DNA of 64,000 nt from Euryodendron excelsum (taxonomy: Eukaryota; Streptophyta; Magnoliopsida; Ericales; Pentaphylacaceae): the NCBI GenBank assembly GCA_033060915.1, contig CM065379.1, positions 27,210,318-27,274,317 of the forward strand. Reading direction: 5' to 3'. Below are positions 24,850-33,814 of the stretch, one piece after another; within the stretch, counting starts at the first letter, position 1; every line of letters starts with the position of its first letter. The notes beneath the pieces are model-generated. The model was given only the letters and a program-made list of their open reading frames with translations. It did no database searches and was not told where the DNA came from. A program made the translations under genes and the position numbers.

Positions 24850-26692
24850 TCAAAGGTTAGAGTCAATGTCATCTGATTCAAAATCCTTGAAACCTGGCAT
24901 CAGAGGAGGCGGATAGCTACTCGAAGCACCAGCATCCTGCAGGGAAGATAGAACCGAAATTAGCCACATGAAAGAAGAACTAAACAACAGCAAAGCAAAA
25001 AGAAAGGGAGAAAAGATGACATACCTCGCCACCTCCCATCTGAGCTATCCGAGTTATCAAGGAAGCCACCTTTGCCTGATACTGATCTCGCTCTGTCTGG
25101 TAGCGATCCCTCTGATCCTTCACAGCAGTAAACTCAGCCTGGGGCACATATCCTCCTGCTCGGCGCCACAAATCAACCACCTCCTAGCCCATAGCGTACC
25201 CGCCGACTACTACCTCAAACCGGGTGAATGCACTAACAGAATGAGCCCTAAAGTGAGCAGCATAATCCATATTCGGAGGAAGCAGGAACTCGGCACCTAG
25301 CTGATGCTCCTGATAGGGGATAGGCACTCCCTCCACCAAGGCTCCAAACATATACTCCGATGGAGCTCCTGCTGATCGGAACTCCTCATGAAACTGTCGT
25401 CAGTGTCTCTCTCCGAGATAGGACTCCCAAGTATTATCACTGAGAAAAGCAGCCCTCAACAAGGACAATGGGACCAAGTACCGTACAGTCTCATAATGAA
25501 CTGATCCAATGAAGGGCCGCCAAGTCACATCTCTCGCCTCAATCAACTCCAGGTTCACCCACAGCGTCACAAAGTCAGTAATCTCTGATCGCTGGGCTAC
25601 CCGATCACGGGCCCACCTCAAAGCACGTGGATAAAGGTCATCCTCAACAATTGCAGGGCGACGAATAGGTAGATACTCATAGCTCCACCACACAAGAAAG
25701 GGCCAGAAACTAGTCATGCTGCCCCAATGAGAAGAAGTCTGAACCCGTATCGATTGTAGGAAGCAGCCAAAGGAGAAGGACCCCCAATCCAGCTCCGATA
25801 AAGCCCCAAGATCAGCTACTATGCTCATCAAACGAAAAGGCACAAGTGACTTGTTGTTGTTGTAGAAGCAGCTAAAGATGATGTACAAAACAAGTCGCCG
25901 TCTCATAATGTCCTGCCTGGCAGGCGATGGCTCAGCATCAAAGGTACGGTCATCTTAACTGAGCCAAGAGACTGAGAAGGTCGAACGCTCAGGAGGCAAG
26001 TCTAGCAGAATGCATGCCTCATCTCTACTGACTGACTGTAGAGTGATCTGCCGGCCAACGAAGGAAAGCCCTGTGATGATCACCCAATCCAAGGGAGTGA
26101 GACCTAACTCGTAGCCGACAAAATGGAAGGTCCCGGTCTCTTCAAACCACTGCTTAACCAGCGCCAGTAATAAATGCCGGTTCAAGCAGTTAGCCTGTAA
26201 TCCCATGAAGGCTCCAAATCCAATCTCAGCCAAGAAGGAACGATATGATGGAGCAGCCCGCTGCATGGTCACGAAGACCTAATGAACAACCACTCTAAAA
26301 GCTGTGTGTACCCGTGGAGGGGGAAAATGCTGTCTGGAATATACGCTGGGGTGATAAGCAAAGTCCCCGAGCAGTGGGATGTTCGATACCTCCAGGTCTC
26401 CCAAGTCAGCATTCGTCTACCTATGTCTAGAGGAAGCTCTCCCATAACCGGTCACCTGATCCCCAAGGCCCGGTACCTCCTCCTTAGAACCAATCTCCTC
26501 TGCAAAGGCTTACTCAACTGTAGGAAAGGGGTCGATAGGTGGTCTACTCCCCTGTCCACTCTGACTAGAAGAGGCCCGTCCGGTAGATCATCGACTACCT
26601 CTAGATCGACTAGAACCAACGGTGGAATCTGTCGAAGCCCCCTTCCCCGAGCAACGTCTCCTCTCAGAACCATCATCACCTGCGTCTGCTAT
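24850..26692 (-). pseudogene. Antisense plant mobile domain (PMD) gene, element B
   Basis: Read from 26692 (ATA where A has ATG) to TGA at 24850-24852. The main exon is 26692-25025, the intron 25024-24937 and the last exon 24936-24850, giving about 585 codons. The N-terminus is low-complexity and Ser/Arg-rich (GSSRSRGSR). The PMD core includes RAAPSYRSFLAEIGFGAFMG, LNRHLLLALVKQW, FHFVGYELGLTPLDWVIITG, ARQDIMRRRLVLYIIFSCF, WGSFSFGCF, ARDRVAQRSEITDFV and YMFGALVEGVPIPY. It ends with a coiled, charged DQRDRYQTERDQYQ segment and an acidic PGFKDFESDDIDSN tail. At least seven in-frame stops are all C-to-T or G-to-A changes (CAG, CAA, CGA and TGG codons). In host PMD proteins this domain is linked to silencing and development; here it rides in a retrotransposon. 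Confidence 0.85.
24937..25024 (-). other. 88-bp spliceosomal intron in PMD gene, element B
   Basis: On the minus strand the donor is GAG|GTATGTC and the acceptor TATCTTCCCTGCAG|GATG, with a T-rich interior (TTTGCTGTTGTTTAG). Element E has an intron at the same place, also 88 bp, with the same acceptor. The intron is antisense to the element's own transcript, so element RNA would not lose it. Confidence 0.85.
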
Positions 26693-27582
26693 CTTGAAAA
26701 GGTAGGCCAAGGTAAGAGGTTTTAATATACCGTGCATGCAATTAAAATAATAATAAAATAAAATAAACAAATAACACAATAAATAAATAAATAAAAAGAT
26801 TTCAAATGATAAGTCAAAACGAAATTCCTACACATTTTGATTTTCCAACTTCAAATCAAATCCCGAGGGTTTTTTGTCTTTTTTTTTTCAAAAAGATTTT
26901 ATTTCTAAACTTTTTCTAACTCTTTTCCTGAATTTCTAAAAATTTTGGCAAAGTTTTGCTTAAAAATGGTCCCTACAACACCCATCACATCAACACAAAA
27001 TACAAACCGTGCACTTCACAACGTTACAATCACATGACATCAGCACCCGCGCACACTTTTCAATTTTTTGAAATTTTCAAAACATATGTTTTATTTTTCC
27101 AATAAATCAATGGTTTTTAAAGTTATCCTAAAATTTCTCAAAATCATTTCAAATGCTTTCTACAATATTCCTACATTTTTCAAAATTTTAAACTCCAAAA
27201 ATTTTCATCAATTTCTAAAGTTTTCCCATTTTCCTAATTTTTTAAGAATTTTCCTATTTTTCAAAAAAATAAAAAATTCACCAAGTTTTCAAAAAATCAT
27301 GAAACTTTACAATGTTATTAAACACATTTTTTTTAAGGCACATGGCATAAAAATTTAGCCAGAAAACCCAATGCCCAAGCCTGTAGAAACAAACCCCCAA
27401 TTCTTACAGAAAACCCTCTTCACATAATCACGCAAAATCACTCAAATTCAATCAAACAAGCACCAAAATGCAAAAATAACATCACCATAATGTTCAAAAC
27501 ATATCAAAATATCAATTTATACTATTCACACGACTTAAACGGAATTCTACACATCAAAATCAACAGAAAATTGAAAACTCAC
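26693..27582 (-). other. Probable 5'-UTR intron of PMD gene, element B
   Basis: The donor GTGAGTTTTC is at 27582 downward on the minus strand. The acceptor TACCTTTTCAAG immediately precedes the start; its CAG has become CAA and the AG has shifted by one base. The interior is AT-rich with no coding signal. Elements A and E have matching donor and acceptor positions. Confidence 0.6.
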
Positions 27583-28028
27583 CTCTTCGAGTTCTCTGGT
27601 GAAATCTTTGCTTCCAGCGGCTTTTCCGGCGATGTGGTCTACACCCAGCAATCACCCATGATCCCTAAGAAGTGCTCCATCAATGTCCAAGTCAGTTTCC
27701 TCGCAATGTCTCCCAGATTTGCAAAAATCTTCCAAAATCTTGCAAGTGCCCGAACCAGAAATGTTTCTGGTTTTGTTCCCAAGTCTGGCACCACTAGCAG
27801 TGGCACTAAGCTATTTCCTCCAAAGGCGCCACTACTAGTAGTGCCAGCTGCTAATTTTGGGCAATTTTGCTCTTTTTCCCGCCAAAACTCATTTTCAAAG
27901 GCCTTTTGGGCCCAATATCCATTTTCGAACCCCCTTTGTCGGAAAATTTCCAAAGTCCATCCCTCCGATCGCCTCACAGTCAACATGAGACTCTTACTTT
28001 ATCGTTTTTTGTCTTCGACAAGCAAAGA
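27583..28028 (-). promoter_or_regulatory. Upstream region and exon 1 of PMD gene, element B
   Basis: It contains TTTCCCGCCAAAA at 27875-27887, a strong match to the E2F consensus. It also has two TGGCGCC/CACTAGTAGTGCC-type palindromes at about 27784-27846, and a segment at 27964-28000 that is an imperfect inverted copy of the LTR start. E has the same E2F-like site. No clear TATA box is conserved between copies, so the transcription start is not placed. Confidence 0.5.
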
Positions 28029-28046
28029 CAGAAAAATAGGGGTAGT
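28029..28046 (+). other. Polypurine tract, element B
   Basis: The purine-rich run AGAAAAATAGGGGTAG abuts TGTAAGC of the 3' LTR and is slightly decayed relative to A and E. Confidence 0.75.
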
Positions 28047-28443
28047 TGTAAGCACCCCATTTTTGACCGTTCGGCAGTCTGTAGTTCGTCCAAACTTGTA
28101 TTCATGTCAATGTGGACATATTTTGAGTCAAATAAACTTTTCAAGTCTAATCTCATCTATCCATCGCTTCGCAGACCCACCAGGTCTAACTAGAGGCAAA
28201 ATGACCGAAATGCCCTTAGGGGCATTGTTTGGTCCAATTCCAAATCAGGCGCGTCTTTTTGAAGACGATAAGTCCCCTTTCCAATTCTAAATCAAGCACA
28301 TCTTTCCGAAGACGGTAAGTCCCATTTCCATATTTTAACAGGTGCGTCTTTCCAAAGACAGTAAGTCTCCTTTCCAACCCCTTTTCCAATTATAATCCCT
28401 TTCTCGCGAATGCTGATTCCTTGAGACTATAAGTCTATCCAAT
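28047..28443 (+). repeat. 3' LTR of element B, first 397 bp
   Basis: It starts TGTAAGCACCCC and matches 14863-15270, including three hairpin units (28250-28370). It breaks after CTATCCAAT, where element C is inserted. The continuation expected (CCGGCAAG) is not adjacent. CCAAT would be the duplicated target of C. Confidence 0.85.
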
Positions 28444-28649
28444 TGTAAGCACCCCATTTTTGACCACTCGGCAGTCTACACTCCGTCCAGACTTGTGTTC
28501 AAGTCATTGTGGGCATATTCCCATTGAAACCAACATTCTAAGCCCAAATCCCGTCTGTCCATCTCTTCGCGGGCCTATCAGGCCCAAATAGAGGCAAAAT
28601 GACCAAAATGCCCTTAGGGGCATTGTCCTTTCTTTTCCAATCCCTCTCT

Positions 28650-29330
28650 CGAGACAGTTTATTCCTCGAGACGGTTCCAATCGAGGCACGTCTCTTTAGA
28701 GACGATAAGTCCCCTTTCCAATCCCACTCTCGAGACAGTTTATTCCTCGAGACGGTTCCAATCCAGGCACGTCTCTTCGGAGACGACAAGTCCCCTTTCC
28801 AATCCCACTCTCGAGACAGTTTATTCCTCGAGACGGTTCCAACCCAGGCACGTCTCTTCGGAGACGGTAAGACCCCTTTCCAATCCCACTGTCGAGACAA
28901 TTTATTCTTCAAGACGGTTCCAACCCAGGCACGTCTGTTCGGAGACGGTAAGACCCCTTTCCAATCCCACTCTCGAGACAGTTTATTCCTCGAGACGGTT
29001 CCAACCCAGGCACATCTCTTCAGAGACGGTAAGACCCCTTTCCAATCCCACTCTCGAGATAGTTTATTCCTCAAGACGGTTCCAACCCAGGCACGTCTCC
29101 TCGGAGACGATAAGTGCCCTTTCCAATCCCTTTCTCGAGACAGTTTATTCCTTGAGACGGTTCCAATCCAGGCACGTCTCCTCGAAGACGGTAAGACCCC
29201 TTTCCAATCCCTCTCTTGAGACAGTTTATTCTTCGAGACGGTTCCACTCCAGGCGTGTCTTTTCGGAGACAATAAGTCCCCTTTCCAAATCCCTCTCTCG
29301 AGACAGTTTATTCCTCGAGACGGTTCGAGT
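28650..29330 (+). repeat. 81-bp minisatellite of UUCG-capped hairpins in U3
   Basis: Eight to nine copies of an 81-bp unit. Each unit carries CTCGAGACAGTTTATTCCTC and a perfect or near-perfect hairpin CGTCTC-TTCG-GAGACG (for example 28770-28785). Because 81 is a multiple of three, long reading frames of 27-residue repeats appear on both strands. They are by-products, since the LTRs of A and B lack the array. LTR E has about four units (58855-59150) and LTR D one to two (about 41780-41960). Confidence 0.9.
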
Positions 29331-29529
29331 AGCGAAACTACTCACAAAACTGTTAGAGGAACGGAAATACTCACAAATAGGTCGATATAGGGAATGGCCA
29401 ACAAACCCCTATGTCACGATGACTGCCGTTAGAGTGGCGGAAACACTCAAAACCCAGGTCAAAACCAGTGTCTGTTAGCCCCACTTCGGTGAAAAATGAC
29501 CAAACTACCCTTTGGACCTTTTCCGAGAC

Positions 29530-30070
29530 TTTCCGGTCAAGATGACCATTTTGCCCCTAGTCATTTGAATGCTCCGGGAACCACACCGGCTCTGGGTATC
29601 AAACTGGTAATGTCCCGAGAATACTTTTTATAGTATTCTCAACCTTCCTTTACCTTTCCGGATCATTCCGAGTCAGTTCCAGCAAACTCGGTACAAAATG
29701 ACCGTTTTGCCCCTAGTGGGCCAGTCTCCTTCTTCAACCACAACGGCTCTGGGTATCAAACCGGTAACCTCCTGAGACTACTTTTTATAGTGTTCTCAAC
29801 CTCCTTTTACCTTTCCAGATCATTCCGAGTCAGTTCCGGCCAACCAGGTGCAAAATGACCATTTCGCCCCTAGTGGGCCGGTCTCCTTTTCCGACCACGC
29901 CAGCTCTGGGAATCAAACCGGAAACCATTGGGAACATTCTAAATAATGTTTCTAGATCCCAAGTCTTCTTCTGGGACAATCCGAGTCTGTCCCGGTAGTT
30001 TCCCAGTCCGATTGACCGTTTTGCCCCTAAAGGCCCGGTCAACCTTTCCGACACATCTTATCCTCACTTC
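29530..30070 (+). repeat. ~160-bp tandem repeats in U3
   Basis: Four diverged units are centred on GACCATTTTGCCC or GACCGTTTTGCCC at about 29533, 29698, 29858 and 30016. Each is followed by CTCTGGGTATCAAACCGGT and a CTTTTTATAGTATTCTC segment. The core GCAAAATGACCGTTTTGC is an inverted repeat. Equivalent units are in every LTR. The TTTTATAGT runs resemble weak TATA elements but are not near the main start. Confidence 0.8.
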
Positions 30071-30279
30071 TCAAGTTAAATATCTACAGGACACTATTTT
30101 AAGTGTTCCTGCTCCTTTCTGGCCTTCCAGGTCGTTCCCGTTCCTACAAATCATTCCCGGACTTTCCGGAGCCACTCCTAGTGAAGCTAGGCTAAAAATT
30201 GCATGGTAGTCACTAGTATAGGCGCCCAAATCTAGTCAAAGATACGTTGCTTGTTGACCTTAAACATTTCCTAAATGGA

Positions 30280-30385
30280 TGGCGCCATTAGTAGTGGCGC
30301 CAAGCCAAAAAATGGCCTGGCGCCACTTTTAGTGGCGCCAGTGTAAACTTTGGCCTGGCGCCACTGCAACAGCGCCAGTGTTGTC
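30280..30385 (+). promoter_or_regulatory. Palindromic TGGCGCCA array next to the LTR promoter
   Basis: Four or five TGGCGCCA or near-TGGCGCC sites are spaced ~20 bp apart and ordered as inverted pairs (TGGCGCCATTAGTAGTGGCG and similar). They lie 10-110 bp upstream of the TATA box. The same module is in LTRs D (40530-40630) and E (57750-57850). Confidence 0.7.
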
Positions 30386-30392
30386 CAACCTC

Positions 30393-30400
30393 TATAAATA
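30393..30400 (+). promoter_or_regulatory. LTR TATA box, element C
   Basis: TATAAATA sits in the family context CTCTATAAATACAGAGCC, followed within ~130 bp by several AAACCCTA motifs. Confidence 0.85.
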
Positions 30401-33400
30401 CAGAGCCTCATTCAACGTGAAGAGGATCCGCAAACTCAATCTAAAAAATCATATATTTCGATATACAGAGCTCGAGCACCTCAAAAACCCTAGCCAGCTT
30501 AGGTTTTCCAAACCCTAGCCACCCTATACAAACCCTAGTCTCCTATACACTCATACACACCCCCATACACTCATACACTAGCCTTCAACCATCCTTTGAA
30601 GACTTGAGGAGCTGCAATCCAAAGCTTGAAGACAACTCTTGAAGACTGAAGGTGAAGATCAAGATGAAGACCGAAGACAGCACGGCGCGCAAAATAAAGA
30701 AGACATACGGTAGGCTCCCTATTTAAATTTCTGCACTTCCCCCCCTCTCTCTTCTCTCTCCTAACCTACTTGGATTTTCTCTATTTTGATCCCCCATCTC
30801 TTTCCCCCCCTTTCTTTGCATGCTTGAAACAAGGGGACTCCCAGTCCATGTGTAGGATTGGGCTATTGGCGAGTCACCGTATCGGGGGCTTTCTTCTAGT
30901 CTAACCAAAGACCACGTGGGTCCGGCCCCCTTGATTATGTGGTGAAGCCTTAGCCATGTATGTTCACGACCCCAAATTGCATTGTGCATATCATAGTCTT
31001 GCATCTTCAAAAATTCGTTTTCAAACTCGTTTTCAAAACCGTTTTCAAACTTGTTTTCAAAATTGCATCAAAATCTCTTTTTTAAAAACTTGTTTTCAAA
31101 ATCACAATTCTAGGGTGATTCTAGCCTTTTCATGGCTAGGGTTGTTTTAGGAAAGTGTTACATTAAAAGTGACCAATATGGTCCATATTTTTAAATCTTA
31201 TTGTTTTCCAAAACTGCTTTCCTAAAGTGGTTCTAGCCCTCTTATGGTTAGAATTGCTTTAAGAAAGTGAGATGTTTTTATACCTTCTAAAATCTCTCTC
31301 TTCAAAAGTCTTTCTTCCTAAAAATCTTCTTTTTCTACATACTTTCCTAAAACTCTCCTCTCCAAAATTGTTTTCAAAAACTCCCTCCCAAATCTATTTT
31401 TCAAAACTTCCTTTTTCAATTCCTTTTCAAAAACTATTTCTCCTCAAAATTCACTTTCTAAAAACATTCCCTAAATTCACTTTCCTAAAAACTCTCTTTC
31501 CAAAAATCTTCCTTCTAGAAACTCCCCTCTAGGATTTTTCCTCCCAAAATCTATGTTTCCAAAAACACACTTTCCAAAAACTCCTTCTTTCCAAAAACTC
31601 TCTTTCCAAATTTACTTTCTAAAAACTCCTCCCTAGGATTTCCCTTCTAGAAAACCTTCGTTTCCAAAAATGCACTTTCCAAAAACTCTTTCCTTAGAGC
31701 CTAAGTCAAGCCCTAGAACCCACAATTAGGAAACCCTAATTTTCTTTCCAAAAACATGATTTTCAAACTTTGCCCCAAACCTAGGTTTCCAAAATCTCTT
31801 GTTTTCTACATCAAAACTATACATATTTTCAAAACCTATTTTCTACGTCGAAACTATAATTTTTCAAAACTAGGGTTTCTAGAATCTCCCTTTCCAAATC
31901 CTTGTCAAATCAAATCTTCCCTTTAAGAAACCAAATCCAATCTCCCCGTTTAGGAAACTAGATCCTATCCTCTGTTTTTGGAAACAAAATCAAATCTTTT
32001 CTTTTAGAAACCAAGTTCAATCCCTTCCTAGTCCAAACCTTTCTTAATTCAATTCCTTCCTAAACCATAAGTTTCCTAAACTTAAACTTTAAATCTTTCC
32101 TTAAATTTCAAAATCCAACTCTTTCCTAATTCAACTTCTTCCTAAGCTTCCACTTTCCTAAATCTTAAGTTTCTAAAACTTGAACATAAAAATCTTTCCT
32201 AAGTTTTAAAACTCAACTTTCCAATCTTTCCTAATTCAACCCTTTCCTAATTCTACCCCCTTTCCAAATCATAACTTTCCAAATCCAAGTTTTCAAACTT
32301 TTCCTAAACTCAAACCTTTTCTAATCTCAAGATTTTCTAAAACTCTAAAACTTTCTAAATTTCAAATCTTTCCAAAATCAAAACTTTCTAAATTTGAAAC
32401 TTTCTCAAGTTAAATCTTTCTAAACCTAAATCTCTCCAAATTCTAAACTTCCCCAAAACTTCAACATCTTTCCAAATTTAAGACTTTTCTAAACTCAAAA
32501 CATTTCTTATTTTCAAAACTTCCTTGTTTTCAAAACTTTCTAAATTCTAAACCTTTCTCAAACTAAACTTTTCTTAATTCAAAATATTTCTAAATTCAAT
32601 AATTTCCCATTTCAAAACTTTCCTAAAGTGAAAACTTTCTTAAACCTATAACTTTCCTAATTCAAAATTTTCTTAATTTGAAACTTTCTAAAAATGACAC
32701 TTTCCTAATTCGAAACTTTCTTAATCCAATCTTTCTTAATCTCAAGTCTTTCCTAGGTCTCCTATCTTTCTTAAGTCTAGATTTCTTAAACCTTCTCTTT
32801 CCAAAACAAGTCCAAATCCATCTTTTCAAATCAAAGTCCAATCTTCTCAATTTCAATTTCTAATCTCCTCTTCTAATCTCAAATCAAATCCAATTTTCAA
32901 TTCAATCTCTTTCTTCCAATCCAATCTCTCTCTTCAAGTCAATCTATTTTCAATCAGACTCCAGTCCGAACTACGACTGACCTAATTCCCCCAAAGGGAT
33001 ACGTAGGCAACCTTTATAGGTGCGGTCGCAATACTTTTCAAACTTTCAATTCCACCCTCATGGGTGGGGTTTCCAAAATCTTTCCAAATCTCAAATTCCA
33101 ATCAATTTTCAAAATTCCAATTTCAAAATCTCTATTTTCAAATTTCTACTTTCAATTTTCAAACTTTTCAATTTCAATTCTATCTCTTCAAATCTCTTTC
33201 AAATCAAATCAAACTCTTTTCAAATCTATTTTTCAAGTCTCTTTTCTTGCACTTGCATATCATGCATCATGTTAATTTATAAACATTATTTTTCAAAGTG
33301 GATAGGATTGGTCAATAGTTAGTTGAAGAGTCTCATAGGTGAATCTAGGGTAGATTGACATGTAGGTACCGAAAGGGCGAGGTAGTGTGATGGCTTAGTG

Positions 33401-33796
33401 CGTCTTCCTTACACGTAACCAACCTCCGAACCTAGAATACTGTTTTCAAAGACCAAAAAGGAGTTATTTTTCAAAAAGGGCTAAATGTTTTCCAAAGGTT
33501 GCCAAACAACCTGTTTTCCTAAAAACTCTCTCTTGAGGAGATATTTTCAAAATCGTTTTCCAAAAACCCTAAGTGTAGTTTTCAGATTATTCTTAGTTTT
33601 TAGGTGACCTAACTCACCTTAATCAAGTTAGGTGGCGACTCCGAATCTTTTTCAAAAGCCCTTATTTCAAATCAATTTTTCAATTCAAACCTAGTCGCAC
33701 TCATTCTTCTAGGAGGGTGAGTTCTAACAAGAGTGTACAGCATTTTTCCCACTTGTGTGAGTATTCCTCGAGTGCGAAAAATCTAGGCGCGACAGC

Positions 33797-33814
33797 TGGC
33801 GACTCCACTGGGGA
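33797..33814 (+). other. Primer-binding site, element C
   Basis: TGGCGACTCCACTGGGGA begins two bases after the LTR end. From memory this is the tRNA-Arg-complementary site reported for Ogre elements, and it supports the TAT/Ogre assignment. Confidence 0.9.

Larger units (their letters stand above)
14863..28443 (+). mobile_element. Element B: pol-less TAT/Ogre-like retrotransposon with antisense PMD gene
   Basis: The order is 5' LTR (14863-19509), degenerate PBS, leader, gag, acidic extension, spacer, antisense PMD gene with introns, PPT, and the first 397 bp of the 3' LTR. The 3' LTR is then interrupted by element C. No protease, RT, RNase H or integrase motif is found between gag and the 3' LTR. 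The same internal order is seen in A and E, so this appears to be the family's normal state and not a private deletion. The element would depend on enzymes supplied in trans. Gag stops and PMD stops show that this copy is inactive. Confidence 0.85.
28444..33794 (+). repeat. 5' LTR of element C (5351 bp, longest in window)
   Basis: TGTAAGCACCCC to AGGCGCGACA, followed by a perfect PBS. U3 is enlarged by an 81-bp minisatellite (28650-29330). It also holds four ~160-bp repeats, an array of TGGCGCCA palindromes and the TATA box at 30393. R/U5 runs about 3.4 kb and, from ~31000 to ~33250, the plus strand is composed almost entirely of A, C and T. This is the least decayed gypsy LTR here. Confidence 0.92.

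Noticed and set aside
26452..26679. Plus- and minus-strand small frames overlapping the PMD start in B
   Set aside because: Shadow frames of the Ser/Arg-rich PMD N-terminus. Only the minus-strand frame matches E and A.
28538..29272. Long reading frames (about 206 and 244 codons) on both strands
   Set aside because: They come from the 81-bp repeat, whose length is a multiple of three. Both strands are open for the same reason, the array is missing from other LTRs, and nothing resembles a known domain.
28650..29330. CRISPR-like array appearance
   Set aside because: The units are head-to-tail 81-bp minisatellite copies with no unique spacers, inside a plant LTR.
32662..33282. Several overlapping K/F/L-rich reading frames in the R/U5 region
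   Set aside because: They arise from the G-poor low-complexity sequence, are not conserved between LTR copies and lack start context.
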